Assembly: GCA_013397935.1 (NCBI GenBank)
Contig: VZRN01001126.1
Coordinates: 127,481-191,480 of the forward strand
Source of the DNA: Dasyornis broadbenti
Taxonomy: Eukaryota; Chordata; Aves; Passeriformes; Dasyornithidae
Direction of reading: 5' to 3'
DNA length: 64,000 bases
In this document: positions 26,601 through 38,600 of the stretch, in pieces
How positions within the stretch are numbered: the stretch's first letter is position 1
Layout: each line of letters begins with the position of its first letter
The notes under the pieces: generated by a model
Database searches by the model: none
What the model was told of the DNA's origin: nothing
The model's input: the letters and a program-made list of their open reading frames with translations, nothing else
Program-made: the position numbers and the translations under genes

Positions 26601-29600
26601 GTTTGTAGAACTTTGTGTACAGACTAATCTCTAACAACCAAGGTGTAATTGATAGTTGAAAAAACGTCAAGCAAATTTCAGGGTAAGATTGGAATATAGT
26701 CAACCAATTTTATGTCTATTTGGGAGACCTTTCTTCTTGCTATACAGGTAAAGAATTCACCAAGGGAAATAATACCCTGTTCCTAGGATTTACTGCCTTG
26801 TTATTTTTTTCTAGCAGGGAAATATTTCCATAAAATACCTGCTGGCATGCCCGTGCCTGCTGTCCTTCAGAAACTCCTTAGTCAGCAAGGGTGGGAAGCA
26901 GATGGGTGGGAGAAGCGGAAGCACAATGATGAGCAGAAAATAATAAACCAGGGCAGATGTGCAGGGAGAGAGAGCAGAGCTCCTGGGGACTGGAGGAGAA
27001 TATGATTCAAGATGCATTATGGAGAATACATACATATTTTATTTTGGGATTATATATGTATATATGGCAAAAAAAAAAGCTACTTTTCCCTAAGCCCAAG
27101 TGACTACCTTTTAGACTTGCTTTCTTGTTGTTCCCAAGAGGACATACGCCCAGACCTGCGTAGGAAATCTGGCTGCCAGCTGGCACAGCAGCACAGCGCC
27201 TTTCCAAGAGACCTAATTTTAGATTTGCAGAACCTGGCAATACTAGCCACCTCCATGTGCAGTAGGCTGCTGTTTGTACTATCTGTTGACCTGAATTTGA
27301 ACATTTAATTTCAAGTATCTTAGCCAACTTCCTAATAAGGGCCAGACTATTGAGAGCTCTCAATAAGGACCAAAAAAGTGTTTTAATTTCATAAAGTCTT
27401 GGGTTCCTGCTCTTGTTTTTTATGAATTTGCACCTTTTGGCTGCTCTAGAATATTAATTTGTGTGGTGAATTACCATCTTCTCATATTTTAAATCTGTAT
27501 TGAGAGAAGGCTGAAATAAAGCCTTTGGAATAAGAGCAGAAATCAGCCATATTCAATTCAATGTCAAAAATGGAGGCAGAGCTACTTGGAGAGCTGGCTT
27601 TCATTTTTCTGGGATAGAAATTAGAAGGTATTGAGTACATCATAACATCCTATAATGACTTGTCCAGCAAACCAGAATGTAATGTGAGGAGCAAGGAGCT
27701 GTCAGTTAGTTCTTGTAATCGCTGGTAGCCGGTATGGAATACTCAGACAAGTCTTGGGTGTAATTCTAAAAGACTTTCTAAAATCGTTTGCATTAGAAGT
27801 GAAAATGCAAACACTTATGTACAGTAGCAGTGAAATACTGCACCTCAAGCTTCATGGAGGTGGATTGTGCTGTGTGTATCTGGAATATTGAAGTATGTCA
27901 TTTATGTGAAATTTAGTAGTGTTGCTTTGAATTCTTGTTAATATATTTTCTGGATTTCTTTCAGCTCTTCGTTGTAGTCTCCAGTTTCTTGGAAACGTTG
28001 CAGCAGGAAATGGAGATTCCCAGAATAGCATTTGGAAGTGTGCTTTCCCAGATCTCTTCTTGTAAGCATGGATGCGGGTATTTTTTTCTAGTGTCCTTGC
28101 TGTGGTTGTATTCAAATCTTTTGTGCATGGTAGTTGTGCCTTTGCTAGCACCGTGAAACTCTGCAAAATAACTGGTGAGAATGGGCTGGTTGAGACCATA
28201 TCCTGTAGATGTGTTTTGTTAGTCAGCCTCAGCGGTCAGAACCCTTAAAAACCTTCTTGTTCTAAACTAACAGTAAATTGAGTTAATGGAACAGAAACTG
28301 GAAGAAAACTATTTCAAATGATGAGCTTCAAACATAAGCTTTATTTCTGATGTGTTTTCAAGTAGTTACGCTCATTTCCAAGAACACAGCATTTTCTTTT
28401 TTGACGTTGCTGCTGTGCAGATCTGTCAGTATTGGTGGATTCCCATGGAATCTACAGAAGTTACTTGATCATTGTGTCTTTCAATCCTGTCCCCCTCCTA
28501 ACCTCACCAGAATATCTTCCTGGGGATTTGGTGACATATGTGCAAGGAAGTATTACATAACCTATTTTGTGCAGACACATGACAATATTGTTGATGTGCT
28601 TGGCAGATTTTTATAGTGAGCTGGTAACAAAGGCACTTTGATTCAATTTGATAATCAGTGGGATTTTGGAGCCCACTTGTCAGCACTGGATGTAGGAAGA
28701 CCTTACGGTAAGAAAAGCAGTTCCAATTTAGCATTAATTTTGTAAACTTCCCATGAAGTTTCACCTTCAGCTGGGAGTTGGATAGTCTTCCTTGCAGGTG
28801 ACTTTTATCCCTCTTAGGCAATGACAAACTCGTGCTTCTCTAAAAGACAGAAAAGCACAACTCAGTGAGCTCAGTACCACAAGCCTGTTTTTCCAGGGTC
28901 AGTTTTAACTTGCCCTTAGCTCCTTATTTTCTCTTGAAGGACATGCCTGACATACAGTGATGAGAAAATTGTCACCTATTGCTGCATGGTCCTGTTCACC
29001 TGCCTGAATTCAGAGAGAGTGAGAGAACTGCTGGATCCTGGGAACTTGGCTGTGGCTCTTCATGTCCTGAAAGTCTACAACGAGCAGTTGGAGACTGAGT
29101 GGTCGTATGTATCTTTAAATTTTCTTTTTCCTCACCACTTAATTAGGTGTTTTTCCAGTGTAAATCACTGTATTAAAATGTCTGAATTTGTGACACTGCA
29201 AAGTAGTAAATGAAGATCTAATTAGAAATTAGTAGTTTAGTATAGAGGTAATTTTCATGATAATTTCAATGACTGTTCTGATTGTTCCTAAAATAAGACT
29301 ACTTTTTTTGTTGAGGACATAAGAATTTTCAAACCATGGTCTGTTTTTCTTTGTTTAATGAAACAGGGTTCTAGAATGCAGACCAATTTATACTTGTGTG
29401 TTAGTTTGTGGAGATTTTTAAAGTTAGCACAGAACAGTCTTGCAGGCAGGTCGTGCTGGGAAGACTTGTGTGTCTAATGCTTGTGAGCGCCACATAAAAC
29501 CTGGGAGTATTCCTTTTTTCTTTTTTAACAGATCCATTTTCTACTGCAACATGCAATCATTTTTATACCGAAACAGGGAAGACTTTTTTGTGGATCTTCA

Positions 29601-32600
29601 TTTCATACTTTAAGAGCACCTAGTTGGTGGTTTTATCCCTCTGAGCTTTTCTATCTTTTATTAATGGCCATTCTTCTAAATATTGTTGTCAGTTATGCCT
29701 TTGATAAAAGTTCTGCCCTGCATAGCATGGATGCGCATTCAGCTAATTGTTACACCATGTATTCCAAGGGGAAACAAATTGTTGTTTATGAAGCATTCTT
29801 TTTAAGGTCGTTATTAAATTCAAAATTTAATTAGGAAGAATTGTCGGGATTTTAGAAGCTATTTGGAATGTCTCTACACAGAGTTAAGATGATTGAATGA
29901 AAAGCAGATGTCATTTTATAGTTTGCTTTTGTACTGAAAAAAGTTACCTGAAATTTGTTTGTGGCTTGACTCTTTTAATGACACGGTCAATTTGCTTAGG
30001 ATGTAAGTCGTTTCCAACAAGCAAACTGTAAGTTTAGGGTCATGCAATGAGACTTCTGTTACAAAAGTGACAAACTGAGTCTTTAGTTTTATCACCTGTC
30101 AATAACACACATGTAAAATGTTGCTTTTTAGATAATTAACTTGATTATCCTGAATTTTTTTTATGTATTGAAGGTATGGTGAAATGTGTTTAGAGTGAGA
30201 TACCAAAGCCATAGTGGTAAATTTACGTTTTGCCAGTAAATGAAGAATAAATGCAGCATCAAAATAAATGCTGAGGGATCTATTTCCAAGATCTCTCTAG
30301 TGTGAAGTGGATTCTGTTGGTGTCATGATGAAAATGTCTTCCCTCCACTGTGGATGTTTGATGTGGTAGGGAAATGGTCTCTTTTCAGGGTAGTATTGAA
30401 ATGTAAAAGGCGCAAACTCTTAACCCTGAAAATTTGCAGCTTTACTTCAGCTCTCACTGGAGTACATCCCTGTAGGATTGCTGAAGGGAATTTACGTGGC
30501 TGTGGCATTTGCAGAGAGCTGATGTCCTCTTGGGAGGGCTTGGGTCTCTTGTGCCACATCTGACAAAAGTGCACAGCAACCATTTTATGGTATTACATGG
30601 CTGAACTGAAATACAGATGATTCTTGGAGGTTATGCTCACTGCTGACTCACAGGTGACTGAAATTAAGATGTTCTTAGTTAAAAGTACCACTGAAATCCT
30701 GCCGACCTCTTTGTCTCTGAGCTGGAGCATCTGCTTTCGTGTTATGATGAATGAGAAGTTACTGCCCGTGTGTGTTTATTCCTCTTGGCTGGACTTTCTT
30801 GCTGTCAATTGCTGGTTTTAGGTATCGGAACTCTTTCTTTGAATCACTGGGCAAGTTTTGGTCATAGGCAGAACTTCTATTCATTATTTGATTCCCTTTT
30901 ATTGTGTGCTGAAATTTATGAAATTAATGTTCCTCCAAGACAGTATCCAATGCATTCTGCAGATAAACAACTGTAATGCTCAAACTGCTTTTGAGTTGCT
31001 GTCATGAATTGTTAGGACAGTGAGAGGACATCCAGGATAAATATTTGGATTTAAGGCCATTGGCTGAAATGTAGTCTCTCCAATGGAGTCCTTACTATTC
31101 CATTCAGCTAGCACGTGTTGGGTTCTCTATTCCTCACCCGTCACAGGAATGCAAGCACAGCTTTCAAGTCTTTATTTTGGTGAGTTGATAGTTCTTTCTC
31201 TGTTAAAAAATCCTATACTCGTGTTTAGAGTCCAGTTTTCCATCTTCAAGTTGAAAAAGTCCTTAGGAAAAGATCAGGAGGAACCTCTTTCCAGGTGTGA
31301 TGCCTTTTGCTTCTTCCCCAGCTGTTCTGTAGACAGATTCTATCTGAGGAAATCTGAGATTTTTCTGAGCTCAGAGCTTCTTTTTTAGATGCAGCAGTTG
31401 GTAGCAGAGCTTTTGGAGTTCTTCTGTCTGCCATAAACTCCTCTCCTGGTTAGAGAGAGCAGAGGAAGGGTCTTTAAAGGCAGGATGTAGCTTTCTGGAA
31501 TTTTCCTGTCATGTTTGCCTACTTCTCAAGTCACAAGACATTTGGTAGCAGACTTAAGATTTTCAATCAGGAAGGAGAGAATATCTGAAGGGTTGGCTCT
31601 GCTTCCTGAGAGGGGTGGATCATGGGAAATAAGATCCCAGTTTACCAACTTCTGATTTTAATCAGTGATGGAAAGCCAAGTCATTCACTTTCTAAGCAGT
31701 TTTTTTGGAGAGCTGTTCTGCAGATCAGCATAGCGGGATTTTGAGACTGAACACTGATGCAGTTTTAAAATGTGTTTGTAGATTGACAACAAAAAGTTGC
31801 CTTAGAACTTGGAAGAAAGAGAGGTAATGCTGTGATGCACATCTAAGTGTGTTTCATGAGTGATACACATTTTATTAAGTATTTCTGTGGCATGCTGTGA
31901 TCTAAGAAATAGTTAATAAAGGAGGAAGTCAGTTTTATAAGGAATGCCCTGGTCAAATTTTGTGTTCAGTTCTTCTGTGATCATGTTTCTCCAGATCGGA
32001 TGGTCTGAAGGCTCATTTCATTAAGCTTGTGGTTACTTGTCAGCCTCAGAAATGCTCCTATCTCTGAAATCTGTGAAGCTGGAGAATGTCATACACACAT
32101 TTAATAAATATTCTAATGATTTAAGAACTGATGCATCCTTCTCTTTTTCTTTTAGAAGCTTGATTCTCTCAACAGCTCCAGGATTATTTACATGTTGCTA
32201 CCTTTGCCATTTTTAATACTAGATGCTGAATGGCATATTAAAATAATATTAATTAACATATATTAGACAATGTATTTTTAAATTGCTGCTAAACTTCTAG
32301 TCAGTACAGCTTCTGAACTTGTTTCAGGCTAGCAGTCCTGTAATCTTGAACACTGGGAGCTCATCTGAGATTGCTGCAGCTGGTCTGACTGAAGAGCAAT
32401 GATCTGAGAAGGCAGATGTTGTATCTCCAGCTGAGGTTCTTAAAAATATTTGTCTGACTGGCTGGTACCCCTTTGTAGTTGGGCTTGCTGAGAGCGCCCA
32501 GAGCTTGCTGCTTTGGGAAGTTGCAAGGTGTATGATGTTACAGAATGTACTTCAAAGAGTAAGACTTTGCAAAGACACTGGCTTTGCAGAAACAAGTTTG

Positions 32601-35600
32601 CTTTCTTTCTTAGATCTGATTTCTGCCATACCCTAATTAACTGATTCTATCTCCTTGATGGTTCTTTGCAGTGCAGTTGTCTTGCAGAAAACGCGCTGCT
32701 CTTCGCAAAGTGAGCTACTGCCTGAGCTTTTAGCTCAAGAATTAATGCCACCTAAGTGTGGCGGAAAATGTGCTGCTCCGGCCTGGTGCATCAGGGATCA
32801 TTCCCCGTCTTAGCTTTAGTCCTGAAACTTTGCCCTCTAATGTGGGCTTCCCCTTTCAGGGACAGGTTGCTTCTAGTTGCTCTGCTTGTGATCACAGTTG
32901 TGGGTTAGCATTCCCTCTAAAATGCTTCCTTGCACATAGAAAGTTGTTAAACCCCTCAGTTCAGTTGTTTCCACCTTCTTGTGATCCCTTATTTCCCTTT
33001 TCTTGTAGTGTTACTTAGTTCTTTTTGATCTGTTCCCAAAAAACAGCAGATCTGTCTCCTAAAACTGTGCCTGGTTTTTCTGTGTCTTTTGACTCTGCTT
33101 CCTCCATCCCTCACTTCCATCTTACAGTTCTATTCAAAGGGATGAGCATGGTTTTCAAGCCCTTGTGTGACAGTAATTTATTTTCTGTGTGTCTTCCATC
33201 TTTCCAAAGTATCTCTAACGATTCATGCATTTAATTCTTCTGAACTGTTGATGTACTGAGTTGAACATAGAGAATTGTAGGATAGTTAGGGTTGGAAGGG
33301 GCCTTAAGGCTCATCCAGTTCCAACTCCCTGCTGTTGTGGACAGTAGATCAGAACAGCATTTTACTCACTTGATAAGGGGAGCAGAGCAGAGCAACATTT
33401 TACTCTTACCAAATAAAGAGAACAATGTAGCCTTGGAGAAGCAGACGAAACAGAAATCATGCAAAATGCAAGCAGGATGCCAGCTCAGCTCTGCAAGGCT
33501 GACAAAGCAGATGTTATGCAAAACCATGATATTGCCTTTACTGAAAAGTGAGGGTCAAGGAACAGCCACATAAAACGGACTCTGGATGTTGAAGACAGAC
33601 ACCAAAGAACCAAATAAGGACTTCCAATAAGGGGTGTGACTGTGTCAAATAAAGTCAAGGAAGGGGAGATAGCTCATGAATATATAATCAGTGTGTGTGA
33701 TAAAAATTCTGTTCCCCTGACACTCGGGGCACTCAGTTGGAGGAAGGATCCCTCAGGGTGCCCAGCACTGCAATAAAGAATGGCTGCTTTCTAATACTCA
33801 AACTTAAGAAAGTTTCTATCCAGCCAGTTTTGGTACCACTGCAATGGGCAGGGACACCTCCCACTATCCCTGGTTGCTCCACACTCTGTCCAGCCTGGCC
33901 TTGGGCACTGCCAGGGATCCAGGGGCAACCATAGCTTCTTTGGGCACCCTGTGCCGGGGCCTCACCATCCTCACAGCGAAGAATTTCTTTGCAATGTCTA
34001 ATCTAAGCCTACTCTCTGTCAGTTTGTATCTATTCCCCCTTGTCTTACCACTACACTTCCTGATGAAAAGTCCCTTTCCAGCTTCCCTGTAGCCCTTTCA
34101 GATACTGGAAAGTGCTGTGAGGTTTCCACACAACCTTCTCTAGGCTGAACAGCCCCAACTCTGTCATCCTGTTTCCATAGGGGAAGTGCTCCAGTCCCCT
34201 TGCCACCTTTGTGGCCTCCTCTGGACTTGGCTCAACAGTTTAAATATCTTAAGCACATAAGCAAACCTGCACCATAAGTTGATTCTTGCTCTGGTGCTGC
34301 TTGCTTTCAGCAGCTTCTTCCTGCCAAAGAATGCTCTCAGGAAGTTGGACGCATCCAGCCTTTAGGAAACAAAGCTGGAATATAACTGAGTATAACTATC
34401 CAATAACTGAAATGTATTTTCTACTCTGTTTCTGTGTGATTAGTACTAAGGCCTGAAGAGTCCTCTGTAACAAACTCCCATGCAGTTCCAAAACAATGCT
34501 CTATTTTATTTTTTACAGTAGCAGCTTTTCCTTAACACATGCAGAGAGCGTTTACATCTGGAAAGTTGTAGAGCCTTTCAAAAGTTGTTTCTCCGTGTTT
34601 CCACGTACATCCACATCCACTCCCTCTTGGGTTTGCGTTAATCAGTAGCAGCAAAGTGTGTCACACTGTTTAGAAGGTACAGTCTTTAGAAGAGAAACCA
34701 GCAGAGAATGCCATGTGAGAGCTGTTTTAGAATATTGAACCTGGAAAAATATGTGTTTTGTAAAATAATTAGGAAAAAGTAGTACAAAATTAGATTATAA
34801 TTTATCCTAACCAAGATCAGTGTGTATTCTAGAAGCTGTTTATTTTAGAGATACTTTAGTGGCTCCATTAGAGATGAGAGTATAGCTTGTGTCATCAGTT
34901 TTCCAAGTGTGTGCATGGGGCAGTTCAGCTAAAATGGAAAGGAAAAGCAGGTTGTATTTTTGATTCCTGAAGAGCAAAAGACAAAAATCCTCCATTTTAA
35001 AATAAGAGATGTAATGTGCCTTTTGGCTTTCAGAAAATTGATGTTAGGAGTGTGGTCAGCTATTTGGCATTGAAGTAAGTTTTGCTGAACATCCGCTTTC
35101 TCTTTTTGAAACCGCAGCTCAATGATGGCTGTAAAGATTAGGATGTGGGGCTACCCCTCCCCATTTTTTTGCCTTTGGTTATTTTATCCTGGCTTATGGA
35201 AAGATGTGTGGACAGAAACTGGTATTCCTGTGGCAAGGAGTCTCGCCTATGGGCACAGTTTTAAAGGCAAGGATAGAACTCTTCAGTACAGAACTCTTTG
35301 CTTAATTGGTGTGTGTATGTGTGATGAAGAAATTTTTTTCTTTCATTGGACTGACAACTCTGTTTCCTCTGTCGGACAGTTTAAGATTTCCTCCACCCCC
35401 TTCTTCTCCCCAGAAAGTAATTATTTTTTTAATTCCAGGAAAGTTGGAGTTATGTTGCAGATTCCAAGTTCAGCTGTGGTTTTAAATAGTACTGACACTT
35501 GGAAAAGTTTCCTTAATTTTAGAGATCTGAGTACCCTCTATTTTCTATTTGCAGTAGCAGTGAATTGGTGCAGATTTCCTCAATCTTTCAAAGCCCAGCC

Positions 35601-38600
35601 TCATACAATTAATTATCTTGTCACCTCTTTCTTCTTGTGTATATTGGGGGCGGGGGGAGCAGGAAGTGCTATTAGCTGTTGCAAATCATCTTCCATTTTT
35701 TTCTTGGTACCTCTTTGGAAAAGAATTACTTGAATTTTATGTGTAAATTAGACTTAATTTCTTATTTAATCTCTTTTTAGTGCTTTTCAGATGTAGCTGT
35801 CAAATTGAGTGGGACTGTCTTCTGAATCAAAGAAATATTGCACATAATCTGAATTTAGTCTTCTAGACCTCAGAGTTGACTTAGTAAGGGCTATCATGGC
35901 CAGAGGGAGGATGCTTCCATTGTGGGAGTGCCTTTAGAAGATGGAAGGATGCTCGCTGTTGTGCGTGGTTCAGCACAGGAGAGGAGTATTGTGATACTTG
36001 ATACTTGGGGCCAAGCCTTAAATATGTAAATGTCTTTCTTTATTCTCCTTTAGAGCAAGAAGGGCTGATGTTGGAGTGGGGTGAATTACCTCATTTCTAG
36101 AGGTTTTGTGACAGCACATGTTCCATTTGTTACTGAATAGCTTTATCCTTGTAATTGTTTATTTAAATGGTTTTAGTAGGGTACTTGTGTTCTTGTGCAA
36201 GGATGAAATATACTTCTGCTTCTACAGTGTGTTCTGATTCCAAACAGTTCCTCATCAGGCATATTGCTTTTTTAGCATCTAACAAGGTTGATGATAAGAG
36301 CTTGAAAGTTGGCTGAAAATAGCTGAATTTTCTTCTTTCTTTCCTTCAAAATGTGGATGATTTGTTACATTTATTTGTTAAATTAAAGTAAAAAGGTAGC
36401 TGCTTAGTTCTTGCTAAATATTTTGGATAGAGTGGCATTACTGTAGGGTGATGAAAAATGCTTGTGGTTTTGAGATGGAAAAAGAAGGTTACTGATCAAG
36501 CAGAGAATTGCCATGTCTTGCTCTTCGTACTTGGAAAGCATATGTGGGGTTTTCTTCGTTGTTTTCTGAGACAGGAGACTGTTCCTTAAATTTGTTAATG
36601 GGATAAAATCAACTTACTGTGGAGCATGACATTTGATGATAAAGTTGATTGCTTACACCCAGCTTTGATTGGAGCAAGCTTAGTGGCCATTTGGAATATG
36701 CTGAGTTCAAACGTAGCTCGTGCCATTTGTCTTGGCTGCTTCTGAGCTTCAATTTAGTACAATATAGCCCTTGTGCTCTTACAAAGTCTTTGATCATCTC
36801 CTCCTGTATGTATCTACTGTGGAAGCACTTGATTTTTTTAGGATTTTAGCCAAACAATTTTTAAAGAGTTGAGAAAATTGGCATATTTAACACAGTTCAT
36901 TTGTTACTGTGTTACGCTTGCATAACAGCTTTAATTTTCACTATTTCCTTCACTAAATTACGGTGGTCTTCAGTTTATTCCAGTGGCGCTGCTGTTGGCC
37001 TCCAAAGAGAGTTTTAAGTCTCCTACCGGAGCCTTTTGTGTGCATTTGAAATGCCATATTCAGTCAGTAACCCAAAACTGAATGTCTTATTTCAGAGTTG
37101 CGGATGGTCTTACTTTTCCTCTTCTTTTCCCATGCCCCAGATGAAAAACAGGAGAGCTGACAGGTCTAAAGATAGTAAATTAAATTTGCTGTATCCTTGC
37201 TTAGCTACCTCCAGAATTTCTGGGCATAGTGAGGGAGTTGGAAGTGCTTTACTCCAGTCCTGATTCTTCTGTTTCCTCTTGGTGATGATGCTTGTGCTCT
37301 GTTCTTCATGATACAGTAGTGCAGAGAGTGGATAAGGGACACTTAAATACAGAAGCAGATACTTCATAGAATCCCAGAATGGTTTGGATTGGAAGGGACC
37401 TTCAAGCTTCTCTCATCCCACCCCCTGCCATGGGCAAGGATACCTTCCACTATCCCAGGCTACACCAAGCTCTGTCCAGCCTGGCCTTGGACACTGCCAC
37501 AGGTCGGACAGCCAGAGCTTTTTTTTTTTCCTGAGGTGTTGCATCACATAATGAAATCAGAAGGTGAGAAGCAGAACTTTTAGTCTGAAATACTCCAAGC
37601 TCATCAAGCAGTAGAGGTCTAGTTCACAGAATGTGCAAAGTGTGTGTGAGGAGTGTAAACCCAAATAACAGCTAAACTACAGGCCTTCCACTTTGCAGTT
37701 GTGATCAGGAATGTGAACCTGGTAGCAGCAGATGTTTTTCTGTGGTAATTATTAGTCACTTTTTAATTGCAAGGCAAATAGTCAGGAAGGTTTCCTCAAA
37801 GTAATGTTAAACATGAAAATTAAACTTTGAATTCATAGCCCCAGTTGCAAAAAGGAAAAATTGGGCTTCAGGGTGTATCCTTACATGCACTTTTACTCTA
37901 CTGCATTGTCAGCTGAAATTTGTGAGGCCAAGTTCTGTGATCTGCACAACACTGATCGGTGCTATTTTCTTTCACAGCTCCACAGAAAAGCCTGTGGTTC
38001 TACTTAAATCTGTGAAAAATGAAGTCAGTTGTGACCATTCTGAGGGTTTAACTGAGGAGTTGTTTACTGTGAGTTATTTGCCCAGGAACTGTGGAAGTGT
38101 TGCCCTTGACTGCCCTTCTGATGTTGGCTGTCATGGCTCAGTCTGTGCAGCTCAGCCGGATACGTTCATGCTGCTGACTTTGGGGGAGTCTTTGAGTTTT
38201 TTGAAATTTGTGTTGAAAGACTCTTGGATCAATTCTACACTCCTCAGCATGCCAATGTTACGTTGATGATTCCCTACACCTCCGCTAATTTTTTTTTTGT
38301 GAATGAATGTACAAGTATCAGTAAGAAGAAGTGCAGCACAAAATAGTTTTTCTCCCTCACCCTCTTAAAAATGTTGAGTTTTCAGTAACTGAACCAGATG
38401 CTAGCTGAGTTCACAGTTACTGTTAGAATTATATAATAGCTGTTAATATTTTGACTTAATCTCTTGTTCTCCTATTTGCCCAATTGTCATTGAGCACTTG
38501 TCCAAAAATTACTTTGTTGCAGCTGGAAGGCTTCTTTGAGATCTTATCAGCTATGTAATAGACTATGGCTGCGCAAAATAAAGGGAAAACTAGGGAGGAG

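Larger units (their letters stand above)
7207..27964 (+). other. ATXN10: ATXN10 intron 3 (phase 1), 20.8 kb
   Basis: The largest complete intron, gtaaga to ttctttcag. It holds an ERVL-type solo LTR (8936-9856), CR1 fragments (11694-12362, 13966-14525, 19774-20095, 24036-24428, 25236-25500), a pyrimidine tract (15048-15330), a T/G low-complexity stretch (18310-18432), a perfect hairpin (10523-10556) and small tandem repeats. The stretches 14.6-15.0, 15.4-18.3, 20.1-24.0 and 25.5-27.9 kb look like unique AT-rich intronic sequence with no recognisable gene. Confidence 0.92.
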
